DNA from: Zooshikella sp050749885
GTDB taxonomy: Bacteria > Pseudomonadota > Gammaproteobacteria > Pseudomonadales > Zooshikellaceae
Direction of reading: 5' to 3'
Length of the DNA: 64,000 nt
Assembly (NCBI RefSeq): GCF_050749885.1
Contig: NZ_JBOIUB010000002.1
Location: forward strand, 434,001 to 498,000
Shown: one piece after another, positions 56,381 through 64,000 of the stretch
Layout of the letters: every line of letters begins with the position of its first letter
Numbering within the stretch: the stretch's first letter is position 1
Made by a program: the position numbers and the translations under genes
The notes under the pieces: generated by a model
What the model saw: only the letters and a program-made list of their open reading frames with translations
Databases searched by the model: none
What the model was told of the DNA's origin: nothing

Positions 56381-57208
56381 ATGCCTCAAAAATCCATTCT
56401 AATAACAGGGTGTTCATCGGGAATTGGTCTACATGCAGCGCATACGTTGAAAGAACGTGGATATCGTGTTTTCGCAACCGCAAGAAAGCAAGTCGATGTT
56501 GATGCACTCATTGACAAAGGACTGGAGAGTATTAGGCTCGATCTAGATGAGCAACATTCGATCGAACAAGCACTTGAGGAAATTCTGCAACGAACCAGTG
56601 GTACCCTAGACTTTTTATTTAACAATGGCGCTTACGGCCAACCAGGTGCAATTGAAGACTTACCAACAGAAGTATTACGCCAACAGTTTGAATCGAATGT
56701 CTTTGGCTGGCACCACCTGACACGAAAAGTACTTAAGGTAATGCGCCAACAAGGCCATGGCAGAATTATTCAAAACAGTTCAGTTTTGGGGGTTGTTTGT
56801 ATGCCGTATCGCGGTGCTTATAACGCTTCAAAATTCGCAATCGAAGGGTTAACGGATACGCTTCGTCTTGAGTTGAAAGACTCACCCATCAAAGTTTCAC
56901 TGATTGAGCCGGGGCCAATTATTTCCCAGTTTCGAGCCAATGCTGCAGCAAAGTTTAAACAAAATATTGATTGGCAGGCGAGTAAACACTATGAAAGTTA
57001 TAAAGCTCAACTTGACCGATTGGAGAAGACAGAAGTGACAACGCCATTTACTTTGGGTCCAGAGGAAGTGACAGCAAAACTTATACTTGCGTTAGAAAGC
57101 AAAAAACCGAAAGCGCGCTACCGAGTAACTTTGCCAACTCATTTATTTGCCTTATTAAAAAGATTGTTAACCACACGAACGCTCGATCGATTATTAATTA
57201 AAGGATAA
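56381..57208 (+). CDS. Short-chain dehydrogenase/reductase
   Basis: 275 residues. Classical SDR: nucleotide motif TGCSSGIGLHAA, NNGAYGQPG, active-site Ser (QNSSVLG) and YxxxK in YNASKFAIEG. Arg residues after the motif (ATARKQ) favour NADPH. The C-terminal extension is as in YbbO-like oxidoreductases. Substrate unknown. Single gene, well preserved beside the decaying region. Confidence 0.92.
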   Translation: MPQKSILITGCSSGIGLHAAHTLKERGYRVFATARKQVDVDALIDKGLESIRLDLDEQHSIEQALEEILQRTSGTLDFLFNNGAYGQPGAIEDLPTEVLRQQFESNVFGWHHLTRKVLKVMRQQGHGRIIQNSSVLGVVCMPYRGAYNASKFAIEGLTDTLRLELKDSPIKVSLIEPGPIISQFRANAAAKFKQNIDWQASKHYESYKAQLDRLEKTEVTTPFTLGPEEVTAKLILALESKKPKARYRVTLPTHLFALLKRLLTTRTLDRLLIKG

Positions 57209-57295
57209 AACTTTGTGTGTCCATAACTGTACATTTTCATGGTTAATCAATTATCAACGTCACTCAATGTGATTATGACGTTTTAAAAAAATACT

Positions 57296-58051
57296 CTACA
57301 AATACTTAAGAAGAATATCTTCCATCATCGACTTACCAATTTTACCAGGTGTATTTTTCAACATATCAATCCCTGTTTGCAATAGTTCAGCTGCTGCAGG
57401 GTTAGATTGTAAATTAAAGGCAAAAAAATCTTCGTATACACCCAATACTTTTACCACCTCAAAATCAGCCCTATCATATCCATACTTACGTAAAATCCAC
57501 CAAGCAGAATGATCCGTGTATGCCCACATATCAATTCGGTCTTTTGACAACATATGAGCCAAGTTGTCAGGTAATCGTGTAAACCTAAATCTATCCTCAC
57601 TAATACCAGACTTAACCGCCAATAAAAAACTAATATCATCACGAATTGCACCAATTATCCACTTATTTAAATCATAATTATTGATAGTAATATTGGATGT
57701 TTTTTTCGCGATCAATACATTCTTTGCCTCAATAAAAGGTCCCACCCATAAGAAGAGTGCTTCCCTTTCTTTATTTTTCGCAATCGTAAACAACACTGTA
57801 TCTTTTTTTTCTTTGGTCATTTTATAGGCTCTAGCCCAAGGTAACACTCTTATATCACTACGACGAACAGGGCAATCAACTATTTTTGAAGACGCTATTA
57901 GTACATCAACACCTATACCAACTAGTTTGTTGTCTGAAATATAATTATAAGGAGGATATTCTTCAGTGATATAATGCATTTTTTTTAACGGGCATCCGCA
58001 ACATAAATCACATGATAATAGTAATATAAGGAAAATTTTTCCGTTAATCAT
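57296..58051 (-). CDS. Periplasmic solute-binding-like protein (SBP_bac_3)
   Basis: 251 residues with a signal peptide. It has MHYITEEYPPYNYISDNKLV, GVDVLIASSKIV, DIRVLPWARAYKMTKEKKDT and a second lobe containing RDDISFLLAVKSGI. This resembles the amino-acid-binding family 3. No permease gene is adjacent; it is the third such orphan in this window. N-terminal Cys pairs (CDLCCGCP) could include a lipobox. Confidence 0.72.
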   Translation of the reverse strand: MINGKIFLILLLSCDLCCGCPLKKMHYITEEYPPYNYISDNKLVGIGVDVLIASSKIVDCPVRRSDIRVLPWARAYKMTKEKKDTVLFTIAKNKEREALFLWVGPFIEAKNVLIAKKTSNITINNYDLNKWIIGAIRDDISFLLAVKSGISEDRFRFTRLPDNLAHMLSKDRIDMWAYTDHSAWWILRKYGYDRADFEVVKVLGVYEDFFAFNLQSNPAAAELLQTGIDMLKNTPGKIGKSMMEDILLKYL

Positions 58052-58496
58052 GCTGTTGCCCTAAACTGACCATCTGCATATATACCCATCACAAGTAATT
58101 TTTATATACCCCCTTATAGTCTGATTATTCAGGAAAGTAACAATGCAGATACAATAATAATTAACAGCCTTATTCCTACAGCCATTTATTATATTAATTT
58201 TAGCCGCAGATATCCCCCAATAACATACTGATTATAGATGAGTTATAGCCTAATCTGCGAAAGGTTTTAAAATCAGAAAAAGAACAATTACTCCACTATT
58301 TTAGACCAAAGGTATTAATGGATTGTTTATTATACAGAGCAGCTGTAAGGCATCACTCGTTAAAATATAGGCAGTTTTCATATAACCCAACATTCACGGG
58401 TTTCACAGACTCATCAACAGAGTTATCCACTATTTATGTGGATAACTCATTGATTTGACCTAAATAAATCCTACCTATCATAACGAGGTTCGTTAG
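58052..58496. other. Spacer between solute-binding and ABC genes
   Basis: 445 bases, no gene. The right end carries the paired DnaA-box-like hairpin described separately; otherwise the sequence is AT-rich without clear signals. Confidence 0.5.
58420..58448. other. Hairpin formed by two DnaA-box-like sequences
   Basis: GAGTTATCCAC, loop TATTTAT, GTGGATAACTC: perfect 11-bp stem. Each arm holds TTATCCAC; on the minus strand the full box TTATCCACA is a consensus DnaA box. It lies 48 bases past the end of the ABC gene and has no T tract. Confidence 0.5.
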
Positions 58497-61031
58497 TTAT
58501 TCGAGCCCCCCCGTTAACAATGCTTGAAAAGCCTGACTATTCTCTTTTAGCTTTGTATATTCACCTTGATCCACAATGTGTCCTTTCTCCATAACGAACA
58601 CATAGTCGAAGGCCGATGTCTGTTCTATTCTTCCCAATATCCAGCATACCCCTTGACCCACCATACGTTTCAAAACGCAGTGAATGATATGCCGCTCAGC
58701 ACCAAGGTCCAACACATTAGTCGCTTGGTTAACAATAAGAAAATTTGGCTTTTTCAGTAATGCACGAACAAGCGCCAGCTTTTGTCGAGTAGCCACCGAT
58801 AACCGAGAGCCCGAAGTACCTACTGAAAAATCCAGCCCGTAACACATGATTTGTGTACGCAGCTCATATTCCTTTACCAACTCATCAATACGCTGACTGA
58901 TTTCTGTTTGCGCCCGCGCTTGCCCATAGACGATTTTGCCAAATAAAATATTTTCCTGTAGCGTGAGCGCAGCATTATATTCATTGGCATCATAAAGCTG
59001 TAAATCATGGGCTTCTTTTTGCAGCGCAAGAAATAGCTTTTTACGCACCAACAATAATTTGGTTTTTCGACTTTCAGTCAGTAAGCCCAAGCGGTGACGT
59101 GCAGGTACTAGCTGGAATAATAAGACTAATAACATTTCCTGTTGCGCTAAGGGCAACTTCATCAATGAATCCAAACTGGTTTTGGTGAGCAGCTGCTTAT
59201 ATTCAGGTAATTCTTCTGATTTAATGAAGCTAAAACGTTCAAACAAGTCACTACCAGGCTCTACATCGGCGAACAAGTCCACCATGATTTTTGCCAGCTC
59301 ATAGCCAACACGGAGTGCTTCACCCATTAAATCAACTTCTTTTAAAGACTGGTGAATCAAAGGATGGCGTGCCAGTTTGTTAAAATCCAAAGAAATGGTA
59401 CGTGATGAACCAAATAAGAGGTTTTCCGCTACAGACAGATTCTCGTTGTATTTATCCCAATCAAAAAACTCAACTAAATCATCCATCTCAGCAGCATGGA
59501 GAGAAACACGTAGGGCATGGCGTAGTTCAAGTACCGCTGCCGCTAAATCAGGGTCTCGCTCAGGGTCAATATAACTCTGCAAACCATAGTGATAAACATC
59601 ATCTTGTAGCTGAACTTCTGCAAGCAGCTCCATCACATCATTATCGACCTGCTGCTGACAGCTTGTGCTCTCAGAGTCAGATTCAGGGTCCATACCGTAA
59701 TATAGATTTTCCCTAATCGTACCCGCAAAAAAATGTGCATGGGCACCAACATACGCCACATGCTTACTTAATGTTCGCTCATTGAGCAGTTGGATATTTT
59801 GACCCGCCAGCTCAATACGACCGGTTTTCGGTTGTAATAACCGAGATAACAGCTTAGCAAATTCTGTTTTACCACTGCCTTCAGGTCCAACAATGGCTGT
59901 ATGTTGTTGGGGTATAAGCTCAACACTGAGATTATTAACAATATTGACATTACTGTACTCGGCATAACTGACATTACGTGCAGTCAATGAGAGCTGCTCA
60001 ACCGGTAGCGACTCTGCTTTCCCTGTTTGTAATGCCTCTGGTAACAAGCCTTCAGGATGAAATTGCTCGATGATTTGTTCATATTTTATCCGCACATCTT
60101 CTTTCGTTTGATAGAACTTCAACAATTCCTTCCAGGGAGCATCTAAGTCTTGATACGCAGAGAGCACCGCAATTAAAGCCCCTAACGATAATTCCCCCTT
60201 AATAACGTAGTAACCACCCACTGAGTAAAAGAAAAAGGGTGTGACTTTTGACAGGAAGTTATTAAGGAATTTAATAAAAAACTTCAGCTTATAGATACGT
60301 AAACGAATCAAAAAGATAAATTGCACACGTTCAAGCACATTGGTTCGTTCCCGCTCAGCAGCCCCAAAGGCATGGATCTCCTGAATGCCCGCAATACTGT
60401 CGCCAATCCGATCACCTAAACGTCGTGCCGCAAGCACTCGTTGCTTACCCAACTGATTGACTTTGGCTTGTAATTTGGGAATCACCCACATCTGAAAAGG
60501 ATACAAAGCAACAGCCGCCACCCCTAACAGAGCATCCTGGTTAAAAATAAAGAACAGATACGTAATCAGTAAGCCACCTTGAAAGGCGGGCAGGGCAAAA
60601 GCCTCGCCAATAAAACCTCCGAGCGGCTCCGTCTCAGCGGTGACGATGGGAATAATTTCCCCTTGTGAGACTTTTTTAAAATGCGGAATAGGAAAACGTA
60701 AAATACGACTGAAAAGCTCAAGACGCAGGTCCCGCAGCATACGTTCACCCACCACACCTCGATAAACATTCAATACATACTTGATGGCACCATTGATCAC
60801 CACCAACAACAAAAATATCCCACTTAAAAAAAACAAATAATCAAACTGATCTAATGAATACCCCATGACAGAATCGGGGATATTTTTACCATTAATGGCA
60901 CTATTTATAATATGTTTTGGAACCTCTAAGGAGGCATAGACAATAGGAAAAGAAACCAACGTTAACAACAGAATGAGAACTTGATCCTTCAGGGTGTGCT
61001 TGAGAATGTAACGATAAATTGATGGCTCCAT
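58497..61031 (-). CDS. ABC transporter-like protein with degenerate nucleotide-binding domain
   Basis: 844 residues from the ATG at 61031 (TTG at 61046 is an alternative). An exporter-type membrane domain (about 15-320) is followed by a cassette with an intact Walker A GPEGSGKT (382-389). The rest is altered: GTSGSRLS (738-745) instead of LSGGQ, Walker B FLIVNQAT with Asn768 and Gln769 in place of Asp and Glu, no H-loop His (WILGR), no Q-loop Gln (AYVGAHAH). About 245 extra residues separate Walker A and signature, with ENLYYG, ENLLFG and ENILFG at 441, 536 and 693. It probably binds but does not efficiently hydrolyse ATP. Divergent from glycosyltransferase genes. Confidence 0.85.
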   Translation of the reverse strand: MEPSIYRYILKHTLKDQVLILLLTLVSFPIVYASLEVPKHIINSAINGKNIPDSVMGYSLDQFDYLFFLSGIFLLLVVINGAIKYVLNVYRGVVGERMLRDLRLELFSRILRFPIPHFKKVSQGEIIPIVTAETEPLGGFIGEAFALPAFQGGLLITYLFFIFNQDALLGVAAVALYPFQMWVIPKLQAKVNQLGKQRVLAARRLGDRIGDSIAGIQEIHAFGAAERERTNVLERVQFIFLIRLRIYKLKFFIKFLNNFLSKVTPFFFYSVGGYYVIKGELSLGALIAVLSAYQDLDAPWKELLKFYQTKEDVRIKYEQIIEQFHPEGLLPEALQTGKAESLPVEQLSLTARNVSYAEYSNVNIVNNLSVELIPQQHTAIVGPEGSGKTEFAKLLSRLLQPKTGRIELAGQNIQLLNERTLSKHVAYVGAHAHFFAGTIRENLYYGMDPESDSESTSCQQQVDNDVMELLAEVQLQDDVYHYGLQSYIDPERDPDLAAAVLELRHALRVSLHAAEMDDLVEFFDWDKYNENLSVAENLLFGSSRTISLDFNKLARHPLIHQSLKEVDLMGEALRVGYELAKIMVDLFADVEPGSDLFERFSFIKSEELPEYKQLLTKTSLDSLMKLPLAQQEMLLVLLFQLVPARHRLGLLTESRKTKLLLVRKKLFLALQKEAHDLQLYDANEYNAALTLQENILFGKIVYGQARAQTEISQRIDELVKEYELRTQIMCYGLDFSVGTSGSRLSVATRQKLALVRALLKKPNFLIVNQATNVLDLGAERHIIHCVLKRMVGQGVCWILGRIEQTSAFDYVFVMEKGHIVDQGEYTKLKENSQAFQALLTGGLE

Positions 61032-61418
61032 GCGATACCCATTCAAGGTAAAAAAAGAGAGATCTTGTTATGTTATACCTTTCATGATGGGTATAACTAC
61101 ACCAATAGCAGGCTAGCTCAATTTATTTAAAAAATGCTTACGCCACAGCTAATGGCCAACACTTGACTTATAAACCACCCAGTACAAGGTGTCTATAAAC
61201 AAACATCAGCATCGAAATACATGGTATAATGCCTGGCCTTTGTGCTTGTTAATGAGTTTAATCCTTGACCATAAGAGCATGCTGCACAATGGTGTTACTT
61301 ATTGTTTGTTTATGTAAACAACACCGTTGATACTGTTTGCTTCAGCAAAGTACTTATTGATAAGCACAAGTCAGATAATGAATTAAATGTTGTATTCATC
61401 TGTTATTGAGGTAATCGT
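61032..61418. promoter_or_regulatory. Divergent promoter region, ABC and glycosyltransferase genes
   Basis: 387 bases. GTTATACC (61072-61079) and GGTATAAC (61090-61097) form an 8-bp inverted repeat 41 bases before the ABC start, a possible operator. GTTTATGTAAAC near 61310 is a second small palindrome. No gene is seen. Confidence 0.45.
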
Positions 61419-62642
61419 TTGACAAAATCAATTGCATTGGTTTTGAAAGGGTATCCACGTTTATCAGAAACATTTATTGCACAAGAAATCCATGCTTTGG
61501 AACAGCAAGGATTTGCAATTACCCTGATTTCATTACGCCATCCCACTGATCACACCGTACACCCCATTCACCGTGAAATAAAAGCACCTGTTGTATACCT
61601 TCCGGAGTACCTGCATCATGAACCTATGCGGGTAATTCGTAGCTTATGGACACAGCTGTTGCGCCCACATTTTTGGTCGACGCTTCGCCTCTGGTGGCAG
61701 GATTTTCGTCGAGACCCAACCCGCAATCGAATCCGCCGATTAGGGCAATCCTGGGTGCTTGCCACTGAGCTACCCCCAGAAACACAACAACTGTATGCCC
61801 ATTTTATTCATACACCAGGCTCAGTAACACGTTATACCAGTCACCTAACAGGTATCCCGTGGTCTGCTTCCGCACACGCCAAAGATATCTGGACGACACC
61901 GTCTTGGGATTTAGCGGATAAACTGGAAGACATGGCCTGGCTGACAACCTGTACCCAAAGTAACCAACAATACCTGCAGAGCCTGACCTCACAACCTGAT
62001 AAAGTGATATTGGTCTATCATGGCCTGGACTTTAACCGTTTCCCCATCACCCCCGAGCCACGCACAACACCACCCTCTACTCAAGTACACATTCTCTCTG
62101 TGGGTCGTGCCGTACCTAAAAAAGGCTATGATGTAATTTTAGAAGCACTGGCAAAACTGCCATCTTCATTATCATGGCACTTTACACATGTGGGTCAGGG
62201 ACCAGAGTTATCCAAGTTACAACATCAGGCAGAGCAACTAGGCATTGCAAATAAAATTACCTGGCAGGGTGCACAGTCACAACAAATGGTACTAAGCCAA
62301 TACCGCCAAGCAGATATTTTTATTCTGGGTAGTCGCATCACTGAAGATGGCGACCGTGATGGCTTGCCTAATGTATTGATGGAAGCGCAAAGTCAACATG
62401 TGGCCTGCATCGCCACGGCAATTTCTGGTATTCCAGAACTCATCATCGATAAACAAACGGGACTCTTAGTTCCACCAGAAGATGTCAGTGCCACAAGCCA
62501 AGCATTGCAGCAGTTAATCACCCAACCTGAATGGCGACAAACACTGGCAGAAGCAGGATATAAGCGGGTTACAACACACTTCAGCCTGCAACAAGGGATT
62601 GCAACACTCGCTACTTGTTTTGCCGGCTCTTGTAAGCAATGA
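61419..62642 (+). CDS. Glycosyltransferase, GT4 family
   Basis: 407 residues, TTG start. GT-B fold: YPRLSETFIAQEIHALEQQG at the N-terminus, VHILSVGRAVPKKGYDVILE in the C-terminal domain and the donor site EDGDRDGLPNVLMEAQS followed by ISGIPELI. It transfers a sugar from a nucleotide donor, probably in surface polysaccharide or glycolipid synthesis. Its stop overlaps the next start (ATGA), so the two act together. Confidence 0.9.
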   Translation: MTKSIALVLKGYPRLSETFIAQEIHALEQQGFAITLISLRHPTDHTVHPIHREIKAPVVYLPEYLHHEPMRVIRSLWTQLLRPHFWSTLRLWWQDFRRDPTRNRIRRLGQSWVLATELPPETQQLYAHFIHTPGSVTRYTSHLTGIPWSASAHAKDIWTTPSWDLADKLEDMAWLTTCTQSNQQYLQSLTSQPDKVILVYHGLDFNRFPITPEPRTTPPSTQVHILSVGRAVPKKGYDVILEALAKLPSSLSWHFTHVGQGPELSKLQHQAEQLGIANKITWQGAQSQQMVLSQYRQADIFILGSRITEDGDRDGLPNVLMEAQSQHVACIATAISGIPELIIDKQTGLLVPPEDVSATSQALQQLITQPEWRQTLAEAGYKRVTTHFSLQQGIATLATCFAGSCKQ

Positions 62643-63826
62643 CCCCATTCACTGCAAATAATTCTGCTGAATTTAGTACTGTTGCATTTTATGCGCCACT
62701 TAAAGCCCCCAATTACCCAACACCATCAGGGGATCAAAAGATTGCCCAGCACTTCTGGCAATGTCTGGAACTTTGTGGTTGGGCACCAGTATTGGTCAGC
62801 CAGCTACGAAGCTTCAGTCGGCAGGGTGAACGACAACATCAAAAACGTCTGGCACGTCTGGGTAAATGGCAGGCCAACAAACTCATCAAACACTATCTAA
62901 GCCTGCCAAAAGCGCATCGTCCAAAGCTCTGGTTTACCTATCACCTTTACCATAAAGCCCCGGACTGGTTAGGACCTCGTGTCAGTCACGCGCTCAATAT
63001 TCCCTATGTCATTGCGGAAGCCTCTGTCGCTGAAAAACAGCGTCATGGGCCTTGGCGATATAACTATAGAGCAACGCTTGCCGCGCTTCGCCAGGCAGAT
63101 GCGGTTATTAGTCTCAATCCCAAAGACCTAACCGGTATTCAGCCTTACTGTCATGCAACTAACGTGTGCCATTATCTTCCCCCTTTTATGGCTTTACCTG
63201 AGCAAGCGGGCCTTCCCAAGTCAACTATTCGCCAACAGCTTGCCCAACAATACGGTATTCCCGAAGACCAACCTTGGTTATTGTCAGTGGCGATGATTCG
63301 CCCTGGTGACAAACTCGCCTCCTATCGTTATCTCTTGAGCTGTTTGCAGTCATTACAAAACATACCCTGGCAATGGATTATTATTGGTGAAGGGCAAGCC
63401 TTCAGCCAGCTCAAGAAAGAGGCTAATGCGTTAGGAGCTCGTATACACTGGTTGGGTAAGCTTGAAACAACACAAATTACCCCTTGGCTACAAACGAGTG
63501 ATCTGATGGCGTGGCCCGCCATTAATGAAGCATTGGGTATGGCTATCTTAGAAGCACAAATGTATGGCTTACCGGTTATTACGGGGGCAACACCTGGCGT
63601 TTGCAGCCTGTTTTCAGACTCACCCACACAACGTGGTGGATTGATCATTCCTCAACAACAGCCCGATAACTTTACACAGGGGTTATATGAGCTACTGACT
63701 CAACCTAGCCTACGACAACAATTAAGTCAGCAGGCTCAACAGTGGAGCCATCAACATCATAGTCTCTTCGCTGCAGCACAACAGCTCAAGCAGTGGTTAA
63801 CACCTCTGATAGGAAATGCAGATTAA
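62639..63826 (+). CDS. Glycosyltransferase, second of pair
   Basis: 395 residues. It shows the GT-B layout with WIIIGEGQAFSQLKKEANAL and INEALGMAILEAQMYGLPVI plus TGATPGV, typical of GT4-type donor sites. It starts inside the stop of the first glycosyltransferase and its own stop overlaps the next start (TAATG), a tightly coupled three-gene run. Acceptor unknown. Confidence 0.87.
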   Translation: MTPFTANNSAEFSTVAFYAPLKAPNYPTPSGDQKIAQHFWQCLELCGWAPVLVSQLRSFSRQGERQHQKRLARLGKWQANKLIKHYLSLPKAHRPKLWFTYHLYHKAPDWLGPRVSHALNIPYVIAEASVAEKQRHGPWRYNYRATLAALRQADAVISLNPKDLTGIQPYCHATNVCHYLPPFMALPEQAGLPKSTIRQQLAQQYGIPEDQPWLLSVAMIRPGDKLASYRYLLSCLQSLQNIPWQWIIIGEGQAFSQLKKEANALGARIHWLGKLETTQITPWLQTSDLMAWPAINEALGMAILEAQMYGLPVITGATPGVCSLFSDSPTQRGGLIIPQQQPDNFTQGLYELLTQPSLRQQLSQQAQQWSHQHHSLFAAAQQLKQWLTPLIGNAD

Positions 63827-64000
63827 TGCTCACGATTTATTGTTTACGTCATGGCACAACCCTGTGGAATCAACAACGCCGCATCCAGGGACGTCAAGAC
63901 ACACACTTGCTACCTTCGGAAGTGTCTCGGCTACAACATCTTGAACTATCTCCAGCCTGGAAACAGTTATGCTGGTATAGCAGCCCACTCATGCGCGCCC
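63826..64000 (+). CDS. Histidine phosphatase family protein, 3' end outside window
   Basis: The first 58 codons are present from the ATG at 63826. They show the phosphohistidine motif LRHGTTLWNQ and GRQDTHL, then SSPLMRA, the usual order for phosphoglycerate-mutase-like phosphatases such as CobC or GpmB types. The substrate cannot be known from this part. It overlaps the second glycosyltransferase gene by one base. Confidence 0.85.
   Translation, partial: MLTIYCLRHGTTLWNQQRRIQGRQDTHLLPSEVSRLQHLELSPAWKQLCWYSSPLMRA

Overview
The window reads as the chromosome of a low-to-moderate G+C, Gram-negative gammaproteobacterium, most likely a marine Oceanospirillales-type organism (Hahella/Zooshikella-like). 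This placement is inferred from the gene mix: a TetR/DUF4823/DUF1285 block, CreA, SdaA, KatG, Yej-type ABC genes, an RND pump, chemoreceptors, several stand-alone periplasmic solute-binding proteins and secreted proteases. I saw no rRNA, tRNA or CRISPR array. About 85-90% of the window is coding.

Layout. 1-9 kb: end of a TPR protein; a MarR regulator divergent from a HlyD/DUF2955 export pair, with two clear operator palindromes; UPF0178, DHFR-like and GNAT enzymes; a lipoprotein and a small helical protein. 9.1-11.5 kb: a thermolysin-type (M4) secreted protease with an unusual 280-residue Pro/Gly repeat tail. 12-24.5 kb: a solute-binding protein, PepD, SdaA, an operon of VWA, J-domain, small membrane and CreA proteins, a candidate small RNA with terminator, a YiiX-like hydrolase, a class V aminotransferase, TetR, DUF4823 and DUF1285. 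24.8-30.8 kb: a Yej-like oligopeptide ABC operon. 30.9-37.1 kb: an alpha/beta hydrolase, an orphan GspE/PilB-type ATPase with an HDOD protein, and KatG. 37.8-41.8 kb: a four-gene ion-homeostasis operon (MscS-like, MgtE-N/CBS only, MgtE, MscS). 41.8-46.1 kb: an RND efflux pair. 46.4-47.9 kb: alkaline phosphatase behind a Pho box. 48.2-49.1 kb: two tandem secreted proteins made of little more than an S74-type chaperone domain. 49.2-52.2 kb: a solute-binding protein overlapping a chemoreceptor gene.

52.2-56.3 kb is an accessory, decaying region. It holds an IS5-type transposase remnant, a DUF4123 (type VI effector adaptor) remnant, a shortened ankyrin gene, small secreted proteins, two diverged copies of one gene fragment, a long palindromic repeat and an aegerolysin-like protein. 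56.4-64 kb returns to ordinary genes (an SDR, a solute-binding protein). It ends with an ABC transporter whose nucleotide-binding domain has lost its key residues, divergent from two glycosyltransferases and a histidine phosphatase that runs off the window.

Two families of dispersed palindromes run through the intergenic spaces: a 36-base perfect hairpin (GGGCACCTCTAAAAA arms) with compensatory changes between copies, and a longer element with a conserved core inside locus-specific arms. The best candidates for undescribed biology are the stand-alone secreted S74 domains, the degenerate ABC protein with three repeats of an ENxxxG motif, the repeat-tailed M4 protease, the candidate C-rich small RNA at 19.2-19.45 kb, and the palindromic element family.
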